A DNA stretch of 64,000 bases from Eubacteriales bacterium mix99 (lineage in GTDB: Bacteria; Bacillota; Clostridia; Caldicoprobacterales; DTU083): NCBI GenBank assembly GCA_038396605.1, contig CP121690.1:1458500-1522499 (forward strand), written 5' to 3'. Made by a program: the position numbers and the translations under genes. The notes under the pieces were generated by a model. That model was not told the origin of the DNA. It saw only the letters and a program-made list of their open reading frames with translations, and did no database searches. This document shows, piece by piece, positions 34,912-43,462 of the stretch; position 1 is the first letter of the stretch; each line of letters begins with the position of its first letter.

Positions 34912-35238
34912 CTATGCTTTTGGATCCCTGCCTGTCTCCACTCCAAGAAGAATATTGACTGCATGCTGAAGTTCCGGCTTTCTTCGGTATTCCATGATAA
35001 CCCTGCGTTCCATATCGCTCAGGTCATTTGGTGAAAGATGGACGTCAAGCAATTCACTTGGAGACACGTTGAGAGCAGTACAGATGTCGGCAAGGATATC
35101 CACATCAGGGCGATTTATGCCCTTTTCCCAATTTGACACACGGCTGTTGCTGACACCGATCTTTTCGGCCAGTTCCTTCTGGCTTAAGCTTTGTGCTTTC
35201 CGGTATTTGCGCAGCCGTGAGCCAATATTATAGCTCAC
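34912..35238 (-). CDS. XRE-family HTH regulator
   Basis: A 108-residue DNA-binding protein with an N-terminal Cro/CI domain: RLRKYRKAQSLSQKELAEKIGVSNSRVSNWEKG (first ~40 residues), then SPSELLDVHLSP and a helical C-terminus that may dimerise. Starts at GTG 35238, 7 bases after AAAGGAGGTG; longer readings place that site inside the gene. It is transcribed away from the LplABC-type operon, so it is a candidate repressor of itself and of that operon through the palindrome at 35321. Confidence 0.88.
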   Translation of the reverse strand: MSYNIGSRLRKYRKAQSLSQKELAEKIGVSNSRVSNWEKGINRPDVDILADICTALNVSPSELLDVHLSPNDLSDMERRVIMEYRRKPELQHAVNILLGVETGRDPKA

Positions 35239-35320
35239 AGTATCACCTCCTTTTGTCATTGACTAATAAACTGCCAGGCAACACTTGCTCCATCCCCATA
35301 TACTCATCTTACTTTAAATG

Positions 35321-35339
35321 ATAAACTTTCATTGTTTAT
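35321..35339. promoter_or_regulatory. Inverted repeat ATAAAC-N7-GTTTAT, candidate XRE operator
   Basis: A perfect 6-bp inverted repeat 83 bases upstream of the XRE gene start, in the 416-base divergent region; a further ATAAAC half-site is at 35266. Spacing and AT-rich arms suit a Cro/CI-type dimer. Apart from this and poorly defined promoter-like stretches near 35460-35500, nothing else is recognisable in 35239-35654. Confidence 0.4.
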
Positions 35340-35654
35340 TATGCTTCAAACATGTCAAAAAATCAAGAAAAACTGAAACATATGGTAAACCGGAAATCTT
35401 TATTGAATTCAAAAGCGTGCAATGAAAGCTGTAAAAGGCGGGGCTATTGTCATATTGTCATTTGCGTATGCATAGCATTTGAATATGGTAGTATGACAAG
35501 CTGTTTTCTGTCAGCTGTCTGTTTGCCGTAAATAAATGCTGTGAAACGAAACCATGGAAATAATGGAAAGGAGGTCCTTGTTACATTTAGAAAGCTGCTT
35601 TCTATAGATCGGCGGATCAATAGTCATTTGGACTTTGGAAAGGAGAAAAGGGCA

Positions 35655-37319
35655 ATGAGAAATAAGAGGAAAGGAACAAACAAGGGACTGATTTGGTTTC
35701 TATGTGGTTTGTTGATAGCAACTTTTGTACTTTCCGCATGTTCTTCCGGAGATTCGGATGTTGCATCGGAGTCTCCGTCACCTAAAAAATCGGAATCGGA
35801 CGATAAGAAAGGTGCCAATGCCGATAAGTCGGGCTCACCGAAAGAGGTGAATCTGGATGGGGTCAAGCTGTCCTATTGGGTGCCATTTGGCGGTACTTCC
35901 AGGCAGGAGATTCAGGACTTTTCCCAGAACCTGGCTTATATGGAAAAGGAAAAGCAGACGGGGGTGAAGGTTGAATGGATTCACCCGCCGGAAGGGCAGG
36001 AGAGTGAAACATTTGCCATTATGATTGCCTCCGACGAACTGCCGGATCTCATTGAAACGGCTGAGAAATATAAAGGCGGGATTGATCGGGCAATTCAGGA
36101 CGGCATTTATATGAATATCAACGAACTCTGTGAGCAGTATGCTCCAAACTATATGAAGATCATCAACTCTGATCCGGAATTGAAAAAGGAAGTGTATTCC
36201 GATACAGGCAATCTGATGGGCTTCAGCATGGTTTGTTCGGATTTGCCGGGTGATGACTGGACGATTACCCGGGAGAACCCCTGGTGCGGTCCATTTATTC
36301 GGGGGGACTGGCTGAAAGAGCTGAATCTGGAGATTCCGGAAACCATTGACGACTGGACGGAAGCTCTGACGCAGATGAAAGAGAAATACCATCCGGAGGT
36401 TGTCATGGCGATTGAAAAAGCCGGCATCCAGAATTCCACTGGTGTATTTGTTACAGCCTTCGGAATTGCACCGGAGTTCTATGTAAAGGACAATAAAGTA
36501 CTGTGGGGTCCGGCACAGCCTGAGTTCAGGGATTACCTGCAGCTTATGCATGATTGGTACAAAGAGGGCTTGATTGATTCGGACTTTCCCACCCGTGACG
36601 GCAAGGAAACTGAATCCCAGTATATGCGCGGCGAGCTGGCCGCCAAAATGCAGGATGGAACCGCACTTCCCTTAAAAACGGAATCGGAAGGCATTCAGTT
36701 TGTGGGAGCGCCTTATCCGAAACGAAGCGATTCATCCGATGACATTCATTGGACGTACCGTAATAATCTGGACCGTGGGTACTGGACTGTGGTGACCAGG
36801 GACTGCAAGAATCCGGAAGCTGCAGTAAAGTGGATGGATTGGGGCTATACGGTGGAAGGCGCCAATATCATGAACTTCGGGCCAAAGGGACAAACCTATG
36901 ACGAGAAAAATGATCTGGGCATGCCGCAGTATTTTGAAGAGTTTGCGCCGCCCAACTGGGACATCAAGAGCGAGGTTTTCCGGCGGCATAACGGTCCGTA
37001 TCTGAAGAGTGATTATCGGTCCAATCCGCGTCGCTCCATAGAACGCCTGGAAAAATTCCGTGTTGTCTGGGAGGAGCAGCAAAAGAATCATGACGACTGG
37101 CATTTGCCGCCCGTTACCCTTACCGCGGAGGAAGGTGCGGAGTCGGCTACCATTCTCTCGGATGCCAATACCTATCGCGATGAAATGCTGGTTAAATTCA
37201 TAACCGGAACCGAACCTCTTTCAAAGTTTGACACCTACCAGTCCACCATCAGGGGATTTGGCATTGACCGGGCCTGCGAGCTGTATGAAACGGCATTGAA
37301 ACGTTACAATGAACGATAG
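35655..37319 (+). CDS. LplA-type extracellular solute-binding lipoprotein
   Basis: A 554-residue binding protein of the LplA/family-1 class. Start chosen at the ATG preceded by AGGAGAAAAGG; a longer frame from 35541 has a polar extension. The signal peptide ends in LSAC (Cys about residue 29) and is followed by a Ser/Asp/Lys tether. The mature part shows WVPFGGTSRQEI, ASDELPDLIETAEKY, WTYRNNLDRGYWTVV and the C-terminal KFITGTEPLSKFDTYQ, which is a good LplA-family hallmark. It heads an operon with two permeases and no ATPase. Confidence 0.93.
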   Translation: MRNKRKGTNKGLIWFLCGLLIATFVLSACSSGDSDVASESPSPKKSESDDKKGANADKSGSPKEVNLDGVKLSYWVPFGGTSRQEIQDFSQNLAYMEKEKQTGVKVEWIHPPEGQESETFAIMIASDELPDLIETAEKYKGGIDRAIQDGIYMNINELCEQYAPNYMKIINSDPELKKEVYSDTGNLMGFSMVCSDLPGDDWTITRENPWCGPFIRGDWLKELNLEIPETIDDWTEALTQMKEKYHPEVVMAIEKAGIQNSTGVFVTAFGIAPEFYVKDNKVLWGPAQPEFRDYLQLMHDWYKEGLIDSDFPTRDGKETESQYMRGELAAKMQDGTALPLKTESEGIQFVGAPYPKRSDSSDDIHWTYRNNLDRGYWTVVTRDCKNPEAAVKWMDWGYTVEGANIMNFGPKGQTYDEKNDLGMPQYFEEFAPPNWDIKSEVFRRHNGPYLKSDYRSNPRRSIERLEKFRVVWEEQQKNHDDWHLPPVTLTAEEGAESATILSDANTYRDEMLVKFITGTEPLSKFDTYQSTIRGFGIDRACELYETALKRYNER

Positions 37320-37424
37320 GAAACTGCAGATTTGACACTGTTGCAAGCGCACATTGTAAAGTAAAGAGCAGGGAGAGGCTGCCTGACAGCCTTTCCCTGC
37401 TGATCAATCAAAGAGGTGAAATAC

Positions 37425-38339
37425 ATGACCCGGGTTATGATTAAAAATGATTTTAAGAGAAATCGCTATATCTATCTGATGGCTTTGCCTGTGCTTGTCT
37501 ATTACCTGCTGTTTCACTATCAGCCCATGTATGGCGCGATCATTGCATTCAAGGACTTTACACCTGCAAAAGGCATTCTGGGAAGTCCCTGGGCAGGACT
37601 GAAACATTTTCGTACTTTTTTTACCGGTCCCTATGCGTTCCGTCTGATCCGCAATACTTTTCTGATCAGCTTTTACGAGTTGATCTTTGGATTTCCCGCG
37701 CCGCTTTTGCTGGCGATTTTAATGAATGAGGTCATGGCGCCTCGCTATAAGCGCGTGATTCAGACACTTTCCTACCTTCCGCATTTTATCTCCCTTGTGG
37801 TGATCTGTGCCCTGATCAAGAATTTTACCGCTTCCACGGGACTTGTAAATGATATCATTGCCCTTCTTTTTGGGGAGGGGGCACGCAGCACGCTGCTGCA
37901 GGATCCGTCCAACTTCCGGACGGTATATGTCGTGTCCGGCATCTGGCAGGGTGTGGGATGGGGATCCATTATTTATCTGGCTGCCATTTCCAAAATAGAT
38001 CAGCAGCTGTATGAGGCCGCAATCATTGATGGCGCCGGCCGGTTTGCCCGTATGTTGCACGTTACGCTGCCGGGGATTCTGCCCACCATCATCATTATGC
38101 TAATTCTCCGTATGGGATCCCTCATGAGCGTCGGCTTTGAGAAGGTGTTTCTGCTGTACAATTCGGGCATTTATGAAACAGCGGACGTTATCTCCACATA
38201 TGTGTACCGGCGCGGCATCATCGATACGGACTGGAGCTTTTCCGCTGCTGTCGGCCTGTTCAATTCGGTGGTGAACTTCATCCTGGTGGTAGCCGCCAAC
38301 TTTATATCCGGGAAAGTTTCCGAAACAAGTCTGTGGTAA
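37425..38339 (+). CDS. LplB-type ABC permease
   Basis: A 304-residue six-helix permease. YLMALPVLVYYLLFHYQPMYGAIIAFKDF at the N-terminus and the EAA loop QQLYEAAIIDGAGRFARMLHVTLPG are diagnostic of the LplB group. The start at 37425 is preferred because AAAGAGGTG sits 6 bases upstream; GTG 37416 is part of that site. The 105-base gap after the binding protein has a hairpin (AGGGAGAGGCTGCC...GACAGCCTTTCCCT) that may partly attenuate expression of the permeases. Confidence 0.94.
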   Translation: MTRVMIKNDFKRNRYIYLMALPVLVYYLLFHYQPMYGAIIAFKDFTPAKGILGSPWAGLKHFRTFFTGPYAFRLIRNTFLISFYELIFGFPAPLLLAILMNEVMAPRYKRVIQTLSYLPHFISLVVICALIKNFTASTGLVNDIIALLFGEGARSTLLQDPSNFRTVYVVSGIWQGVGWGSIIYLAAISKIDQQLYEAAIIDGAGRFARMLHVTLPGILPTIIIMLILRMGSLMSVGFEKVFLLYNSGIYETADVISTYVYRRGIIDTDWSFSAAVGLFNSVVNFILVVAANFISGKVSETSLW

Positions 38340-38351
38340 GGGGGGAACGTT

Positions 38352-39257
38352 ATGGCAGCAATAAAAAAATCAAACGGGGAACGGATATTTGATATATTTA
38401 ACTATATTTTTCTTGCACTGGTTGCTTTTGCGTGTGTCGCTCCCATGTGGCATGTCCTTGCCTCTTCCTTTTCCAATCCGGTGGAACTGATGAAGAATAT
38501 GGGCATGCTTTTCTGGCCCGTCGGAAAGCCGACCCTGGAAGGTTATAAAATCGTTGTGAACAACCCCAATATATGGAGCGGCTATCGGAATACCCTGATC
38601 ATTCTCGTCCTGGGGCTCAGTATCAATCTTTTCATGACGACACTGGGCGGGTATGTACTATCGCGGAGGAATGTGCTGTGGAATAAATTCCTGACGATTC
38701 TGATTGTATTTACCATGTATTTTGGAGGCGGGCTGATCCCAAGTTATCTGCTTATCTCCAAAATCCTGCATATGGACAACACGTTCTGGGCGGTTACGGT
38801 CCCCGGGGCCATCTCCACGTACAATATGATCATCTGCAGGACGGCCTTTCGCGGAATACCGGAGAGTCTGGAGGAATCCGCAAGACTGGATGGTGCAAAT
38901 GATTTTGTCATTCTGTACCGCATTATTATTCCCCTGTCCAAATCCATGCTGGCTGTTATTACATTATGGTATGCAGTGGGGCATTGGAACGCATGGTTTG
39001 ATTCCATGCTTTATCTGCAAAAGGCAAAGCTGCATCCGCTTCAGCTGATTCTGCGCCAGATTCTTATTTCCAACGATATGGGTTCCATGGGGAATCAGGA
39101 AGCGATCATGGGCGGTTCGGAAGATCTGGTGTATATGGCGCGTCAGCTTGTTCAGTACTGTACGATCATTATCGCCACGATACCCATTCTTGTGCTGTAT
39201 CCGTTTCTGCAGAAGTATTTTGTAAAAGGCGTCATGATCGGATCCGTGAAGGAGTGA
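38352..39257 (+). CDS. YtcP/LplC-type ABC permease
   Basis: A 301-residue partner permease, 12 bases downstream, with AAGGGGGG as ribosome site. FNYIFLALVAFACVAPMWHVLASSFSNP and the EAA loop ESLEESARLDGANDFVILYRI (about 173-193) identify the family, as does the C-terminal KYFVKGVMIGSVKE. Together with the two genes upstream it forms a complete membrane importer that needs a shared ATPase. Confidence 0.94.
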   Translation: MAAIKKSNGERIFDIFNYIFLALVAFACVAPMWHVLASSFSNPVELMKNMGMLFWPVGKPTLEGYKIVVNNPNIWSGYRNTLIILVLGLSINLFMTTLGGYVLSRRNVLWNKFLTILIVFTMYFGGGLIPSYLLISKILHMDNTFWAVTVPGAISTYNMIICRTAFRGIPESLEESARLDGANDFVILYRIIIPLSKSMLAVITLWYAVGHWNAWFDSMLYLQKAKLHPLQLILRQILISNDMGSMGNQEAIMGGSEDLVYMARQLVQYCTIIIATIPILVLYPFLQKYFVKGVMIGSVKE

Positions 39258-39388
39258 ATGCGACACCATGTGTGGAAACAGAAAGAATGGGAGAAGCTAA
39301 ATGCGATTATGATATTTTTCGAGAGGATTTTTAAAATAAATGACGAATATGCTTACAGAAGAAGAATTGACAGCAGGAAGGGTATCTC

Positions 39389-40684
39389 ATGGGACAAAGC
39401 AAGCAATGGAGCCGGTTGGACAATGCCGCGAAGATTTTCCCCCCTACCAGTTCGAAGCGGGGTACAAAGGTTTTCCGCTTTGTCTGTGAGCTGACGGGAC
39501 CGGTTGACGGGGCTGTGCTCCAACACGCGTTGGATAAAACAGTCGAAGTCTTTCCCTTATATCGCTCCATATTAAAGAAGGGATTATTCTGGTACTATTT
39601 TGAAGAGAGCAGTCTGCAGCCCGAGGTGCTTGAGGAAAGCCTGCCGGTTTGCGCTCCAATTTACGATCCCGACAGACCGGGATTATTGTTCCGTGTGTCC
39701 TATTATGGGAAAAGAATCAATCTTGAAGTTTTCCACGCCCTTGCGGACGGAACCGGCGCCTTGCATTTTATGCGCACTATGGTTTTTGTCTACTTGGCGG
39801 AGATGTATGGGATATTGGGCCGGCTGCCGGATGATGACATTGCGCCGGATCAAAAAGGTCTGGATGCCTTTCATAAATACTATGACAAAAGGGAGAACAC
39901 TCTCAAAGCGAAGCGATACCGGCCTTTCCGTATCCGCGGGGAAAGATTGCCCGATAACCGCATAGGCATTATCGAAGGTTTTCTGTCTGTCCGTGCGGTG
40001 TTGAAAAAAGCGCATGAACATCATGCCACTCTCAGCGAGTTTTTAGTCTCGGTGCTGATATGTTCCATTTATGACGGTATGACGGTTCGGGAGCGGGCCC
40101 GTCCGGTGGTTATTACCGTTCCGGTGGATTTGCGGCGCTTTTTTCCTGCCCAGACCGTCCGCAATTTTTTCGGTTTGATTCAGGTCACCCATAATTTTTG
40201 CCAGGATGGACAGGAGTTTGAGCAGGTTCTCGCCCATGTAAGGAAGTCGTTTGAACAACAGCTGACGAAAGAATACCTGTCTGGTATTATCAGCCGCTAC
40301 TCGGCTATGGAGAATAACCCCTGGATCAAAGCCATCCCCCTGGTGATCAAGATTCCGATTCTTCGTCTGGCAGGATTTTGCCAGGACAGGGGAGATACCG
40401 CGGCTTTTTCCAACGTTGGGCGAATCGCCATGCCGGCTGAAGCGGCAGGTACGATCCGACTGTTTGACGTGTTTCTGAGTGCCAAACGTCCCCAGCTCTG
40501 TCTGTGTTCCTTTGGGGATACCCTGTCAGTCAGTGTGTCATCTCCACTGGTTGATACAGGGTTTCAGCGGCGCTTTTTCCGCAGCTTGACCGATCTGGGG
40601 TTTTCCGTGCAGATGGTATCCAATCTGGAACAAATCCGCAGAGGGGAGGAGTTCCATGCTCCGATGCGACCGTTGTGGAATTGA
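39389..40684 (+). CDS. Condensation/acyltransferase-fold protein (alcohol acetyltransferase-like)
   Basis: A 431-residue protein of the chloramphenicol acetyltransferase/condensation superfamily. The catalytic HxxxDG motif is HALADGTG at about 120-127, preceded by the family's opening WSRLDNAAKIFPP and HALDKTVEVFPLYRS. A later VDLRRFFPAQTVRNFFG segment matches the DFGWG-region equivalent. Substrates in this family range from alcohols to lipids and peptides; none can be assigned. The next gene overlaps its end by 29 bases, so the two proteins are probably made together and may act as one membrane-associated unit. Confidence 0.8.
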   Translation: MGQSKQWSRLDNAAKIFPPTSSKRGTKVFRFVCELTGPVDGAVLQHALDKTVEVFPLYRSILKKGLFWYYFEESSLQPEVLEESLPVCAPIYDPDRPGLLFRVSYYGKRINLEVFHALADGTGALHFMRTMVFVYLAEMYGILGRLPDDDIAPDQKGLDAFHKYYDKRENTLKAKRYRPFRIRGERLPDNRIGIIEGFLSVRAVLKKAHEHHATLSEFLVSVLICSIYDGMTVRERARPVVITVPVDLRRFFPAQTVRNFFGLIQVTHNFCQDGQEFEQVLAHVRKSFEQQLTKEYLSGIISRYSAMENNPWIKAIPLVIKIPILRLAGFCQDRGDTAAFSNVGRIAMPAEAAGTIRLFDVFLSAKRPQLCLCSFGDTLSVSVSSPLVDTGFQRRFFRSLTDLGFSVQMVSNLEQIRRGEEFHAPMRPLWN

Positions 40685-41321
40685 TTTGCCGGGGAATCCG
40701 CTTCGCTGTCCCCTTTGCCAAAGTGCTCTTTCCGGGACGCCCGACAACACCGGAAATCGCTTTCCTGTGCCGAATACCCTTCCAAAAGCCAGCCGGAAGT
40801 TACTTGCCCTGATTGCTTTTGGGACTGTCTGTGCTTCCGTCATCAGCGTCGTCATCAATCTGATCCGGCCGGCGGGCGGCTGGTGGTCCCTGTTTGTTAT
40901 CACTGGTTTTGCCAGTCTGTGGATCGACTTTGCTGTCCTGATCCGGAAACGGAATAATCTTACGAAAGACGTCCTGTGGCAGGCGGTGGTCGTATCCCTC
41001 CTCGCTTACCTGTGGGATCGCTTTACAGGCTTCCATGGCTGGTCGCTGGATTATGTGCTTCCGATCCTTTGTACCTGCGCCATGATTGCCATAACGTTGA
41101 TTGCTCAAATACAGAAACTACACATTCAGGATTATATCCTGTATCTCTTTATGGACTGTATGCTGGGAATTATCTCGTTTGTGCTGATTCGGGCGAGGAT
41201 CGTCCGCGTGATAACCCCCTGTGCGATTTGCTTCGGGGCCTCTGTTATTTTCCTTGCAGCCTTGTTGTTCTTTGAAAGGAAAGCATTATGGGAAGAAATC
41301 CAGAGAAGGCTGCATTGGTAA
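40656..41321 (+). CDS. Zinc-ribbon membrane protein (DUF6320-like)
   Basis: A 221-residue protein with an N-terminal CxxC...CxxC zinc ribbon (CDRCGIDLPGNPLRCPLCQ, 4-22), a short linker and about six hydrophobic helices spanning residues ~48-212. It matches what I recall as DUF6320, a family commonly found after condensation-fold acyltransferases in clostridia. The start overlaps the end of the preceding gene. The function is unknown; a membrane scaffold or substrate carrier for the acyltransferase is an inference from gene pairing. Confidence 0.72.
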   Translation: MLRCDRCGIDLPGNPLRCPLCQSALSGTPDNTGNRFPVPNTLPKASRKLLALIAFGTVCASVISVVINLIRPAGGWWSLFVITGFASLWIDFAVLIRKRNNLTKDVLWQAVVVSLLAYLWDRFTGFHGWSLDYVLPILCTCAMIAITLIAQIQKLHIQDYILYLFMDCMLGIISFVLIRARIVRVITPCAICFGASVIFLAALLFFERKALWEEIQRRLHW

Positions 41322-41407
41322 AAGAGATCCCTTATGAATGGCGGATCCAGGGCCTTGAAGGAACATGTATTCTGCAGAATTTCAATCTTGTCAATGATAA
41401 AATGCGA

Positions 41408-41437
41408 TTGACTTTGTCCCGGCCGCTGCGGTATAAT
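41408..41437 (+). promoter_or_regulatory. Sigma-A promoter of the ECF-S operon
   Basis: TTGACT (41408-41413), an 18-base spacer, and a perfect TATAAT (41432-41437). Transcription should start near 41444, about 215 bases before the GTG start, leaving a long leader with an intrinsic terminator. Confidence 0.75.
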
Positions 41438-41443
41438 GAATCC

Positions 41444-41650
41444 AATGATTGACAGAAGTCAATGCCGCCGGCGCGTTGGTGTTCCATGATGCGTTGGAAA
41501 GAACGAAAGTATTTTGAAATAAGATCAGGAAGTATTTTAAAAGAATTTTTCAGTGGAAACGAAAAGTACATACCATGAATCATAATACCACGAAGGTATT
41601 TGTTTTTGAGAACCAAAAACAACTGCTTCGTGGTTTATTTTTTTAAAGGA
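41444..41650 (+). other. Attenuated leader RNA before the ECF-S gene (riboswitch candidate)
   Basis: The leader runs from the expected transcription start to a strong two-part terminator hairpin: ACCACGAAG (41587-41595) with CTTCGTGGT (41626-41634) and inner TTGTTTTT (41600-41607) with AAAAACAA (41615-41622), then a T run to 41645. The ribosome site AAAGGAGG follows at once. About 140 bases upstream of the hairpin are available for a ligand-binding domain. I do not recognise TPP, cobalamin, THF, preQ1, FMN, lysine or T-box signatures. The T-rich terminator just before the gene means expression must depend on antitermination. Confidence 0.5.
41587..41645 (+). terminator. Intrinsic terminator in the leader of the ECF-S operon
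   Basis: Nested 9-bp and 8-bp stems followed by TTATTTTTTT; ends directly before the Shine-Dalgarno of the GTG start at 41659. Confidence 0.8.
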
Positions 41651-41658
41651 GGATACTC

Positions 41659-42189
41659 GTGAAAAAATCAACGACGCTTCAGCTTGTCCTGGCTGCCATG
41701 TTTACCGCACTGGGTGTATTATTGCCCATCGCTTTGCATCCCCTTGGCCCGGTTGGTCAGGTGCTTCTGCCCATGCATATTCCTGTCCTGCTCTGTGGGT
41801 TTCTCGTCGGATGGAAGTACGGTGCTCTGGTGGGATTCCTTGTTCCGTTCCTTTCCAGCTTTACAACCGGTATGCCTCCCATTTACCCGGCAGGGATCTC
41901 CATGGCACTGGAGTTGGCAGCCTATGGCTTTTTAGCCGGTTTCCTGTCCCGGAAGCATTCCATCATGGTATCTCTGGTGGGAGCCATGCTGGCGGGACGG
42001 GTGGTAATGGGGGTTGCCAATCTGGTCCTGCTGGGGATGTCAGGAAAGCCCTATCTGTTTTCGACTTTTCTGTCCGGCGCTTTTGTTACGGCTCTGCCCG
42101 GCATACTCCTTCAGTTGATCCTGATCCCGGCCATTCTGTTTGCCCTGGAGAAAAACGGGATATGGGAGAGGCCGTCTTTTCATGGCTGA
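41659..42189 (+). CDS. ECF transporter S component
   Basis: A 176-residue, six-helix substrate-capture subunit of an energy-coupling factor vitamin transporter. The N-terminus has the AxxxA-type helix (LVLAAMFTALGVLLPI) that contacts the T component, followed by LPMHIPVLLCGFLVGWKYGALVGFLVPFLSSFTTGMPP, typical of this group of S components. GTG start after AAAGGAGG. No EcfA or EcfT genes are near, so it is a group II S unit sharing a common module. The ligand is unknown. A kinase-like gene follows with an 8-base overlap, which suggests the imported compound is phosphorylated on entry. Confidence 0.85.
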   Translation: MKKSTTLQLVLAAMFTALGVLLPIALHPLGPVGQVLLPMHIPVLLCGFLVGWKYGALVGFLVPFLSSFTTGMPPIYPAGISMALELAAYGFLAGFLSRKHSIMVSLVGAMLAGRVVMGVANLVLLGMSGKPYLFSTFLSGAFVTALPGILLQLILIPAILFALEKNGIWERPSFHG

Positions 42190-42787
42190 GAGGGAGGTGC
42201 AGCCGGATGACCGGTTTCTCCAGGCAGTACTGGGCGCAATTGAGAAAAAGCTCGATCAGAAGCAGAAGGTGACCGTTGCCATAGAAGGGAACAGCGGAGC
42301 CGGCAAAAGCGATCTGGCCGGCCGGGTTGCCGGACGCTGCGACTGCAATGTCATCCATATGGATGATTTCTTCCTGCAGCCTCATCAACGTACGAGGGAA
42401 CGTCTCTGCCAGGCCGGAGGGAACATTGACCATGAACGATTTCAAAGCGAAGTCGCGGATCATCTGAATGGGGACAGGGAATTCCATTATCGGATCTACG
42501 ATTGTCATCAGGCAGCGTTGACGGATACGGTCCGTGTTGTCCCGAAAAGGCTTACTGTCGTAGAAGGCGTATATAGTATGTATCCTTTATGGCAGGACGT
42601 TTTCGATCTTCGGATTTTTCTTTCCATTGCGCCGGATATTCAGATGGAACGGATCCGGCGAAGGAACGGGGTGACCATGGGAAAGCGTTTTCAGGACGAG
42701 TGGATTCCCATGGAAAACAGGTATTTTGAAACGTATCGGATTGCGGACCAATGTGATTTGGTCAGAAGCACCGGTTTTCCGACATGA
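42182..42787 (+). CDS. P-loop kinase (uridine kinase-like)
   Basis: A 201-residue small-molecule kinase. Walker A is EGNSGAGKSDLAG near residue 36-48; HMDDFFLQPHQRTRERL gives the Asp pair of the uridine/pantothenate kinase-like group, followed by GGNIDHERF, a VVEGVYSMYP (Walker B-like) strand and RIRRRNG lid arginines. It overlaps the S component by 8 bases and is probably translated with it. True uridine kinases are not usually tied to ECF transporters, so a vitamin or vitamin-like substrate is more likely. Its 3' end overlaps the convergent DUF3842 gene by 26 bases. Confidence 0.8.
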   Translation: MAEREVQPDDRFLQAVLGAIEKKLDQKQKVTVAIEGNSGAGKSDLAGRVAGRCDCNVIHMDDFFLQPHQRTRERLCQAGGNIDHERFQSEVADHLNGDREFHYRIYDCHQAALTDTVRVVPKRLTVVEGVYSMYPLWQDVFDLRIFLSIAPDIQMERIRRRNGVTMGKRFQDEWIPMENRYFETYRIADQCDLVRSTGFPT

Positions 42788-43184
42788 TTTCCCGGACCTT
42801 TGCCACAACCAGGGATACATACTCTGAAAGGTTTAAGTTCTGTGTGCTCACCACATAGCTGTTGCATTTGCTGCTGGGGATGAGGATTTTGGCAGCCCGG
42901 CACCCGCCGACTGCGGCAGCCATCCGGGGGGTTACTTCGCCCAGCAGGGAATTGGCAGCGGTAATGCCGATGGGGCCGATGATGATATCGGCGTCTGCAC
43001 TGTTGTAAACAATGGGGTTCTCTCCTGTTGCTCCCTTGTCGGCACCAGCTTTCAGCATAGTGGAGGTGGCAATGCTGTTGGTTCCGATGGCAATCAGTTC
43101 CTGTTCCGGAAAGCTTGCTTTCAACTGTTCCACAACGGTCTTGCCCATTTTTCCTCCCTGTCCGTCCAGTACCAGGATTTTCAT
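42762..43184 (-). CDS. DUF3842 family protein
   Basis: A 140-residue protein starting at the ATG after AAGGAGAGATTC. It begins with a Rossmann-like strand-turn MKILVLDGQGGKMGKTVVEQL and continues ELIAIGTNSIATSTMLKAGADKGATGENPIVYNS, typical of DUF3842. Two glycine-rich turns suggest nucleotide binding, but no activity is known to me. GPIGITAANSLLGEVTP and SKCNSYVVSTQN are conserved-looking. It is transcribed against the kinase gene. The ATG at 43202 would add six residues but lies upstream of the ribosome site. Confidence 0.82.
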   Translation of the reverse strand: MKILVLDGQGGKMGKTVVEQLKASFPEQELIAIGTNSIATSTMLKAGADKGATGENPIVYNSADADIIIGPIGITAANSLLGEVTPRMAAAVGGCRAAKILIPSSKCNSYVVSTQNLNLSEYVSLVVAKVREIMSENRCF

Positions 43185-43265
43185 CTGAATCTCTCCTTCC
43201 ATTGCCTTACTTTTTTATATGGAATTCATTTTTCTCCCTTATTCCCGTCTGATCACGGGATTTCT

Positions 43266-43304
43266 GCCATCCTGCACTCATCTTATATCAGGATGGCTTT
43301 TTTT
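43266..43304 (+). terminator. Intrinsic terminator with no gene directly upstream
   Basis: GCCATCCTG (43266-43274) pairs with CAGGATGGC (43289-43297), followed by seven T. The nearest plus-strand gene upstream ends 480 bases away across an antisense gene, so it may end read-through transcripts or a short RNA from 43185-43265. Confidence 0.7.
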
Positions 43305-43398
43305 GCAATCTGTCTCACTGCCTTTCTGTCCTACGGAAATCCACCGGCTTTCGTCGTGTGAAGCAGTCACTGCGTATGGAGCGTATGGAATTCCATCT

Positions 43399-43426
43399 TT
43401 GCATCCCTGCCCTTTTTTGATATAAT
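43399..43426 (+). promoter_or_regulatory. Promoter before the small membrane protein/MFS/RlmA genes
   Basis: TTGCAT (43399-43404), 16-base spacer and TATAAT (43421-43426), 36 bases upstream of the ATG at 43463. Confidence 0.6.
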
Positions 43427-43462
43427 GTACCCATTGCATCGGAAAAAGTGGAGGGATTTAAA

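Noticed and set aside
35541-35654. Longer N-terminus of the LplA-type binding protein
   Set aside because: The 38-residue extension is polar and precedes a normal signal peptide that has its own ribosome site.
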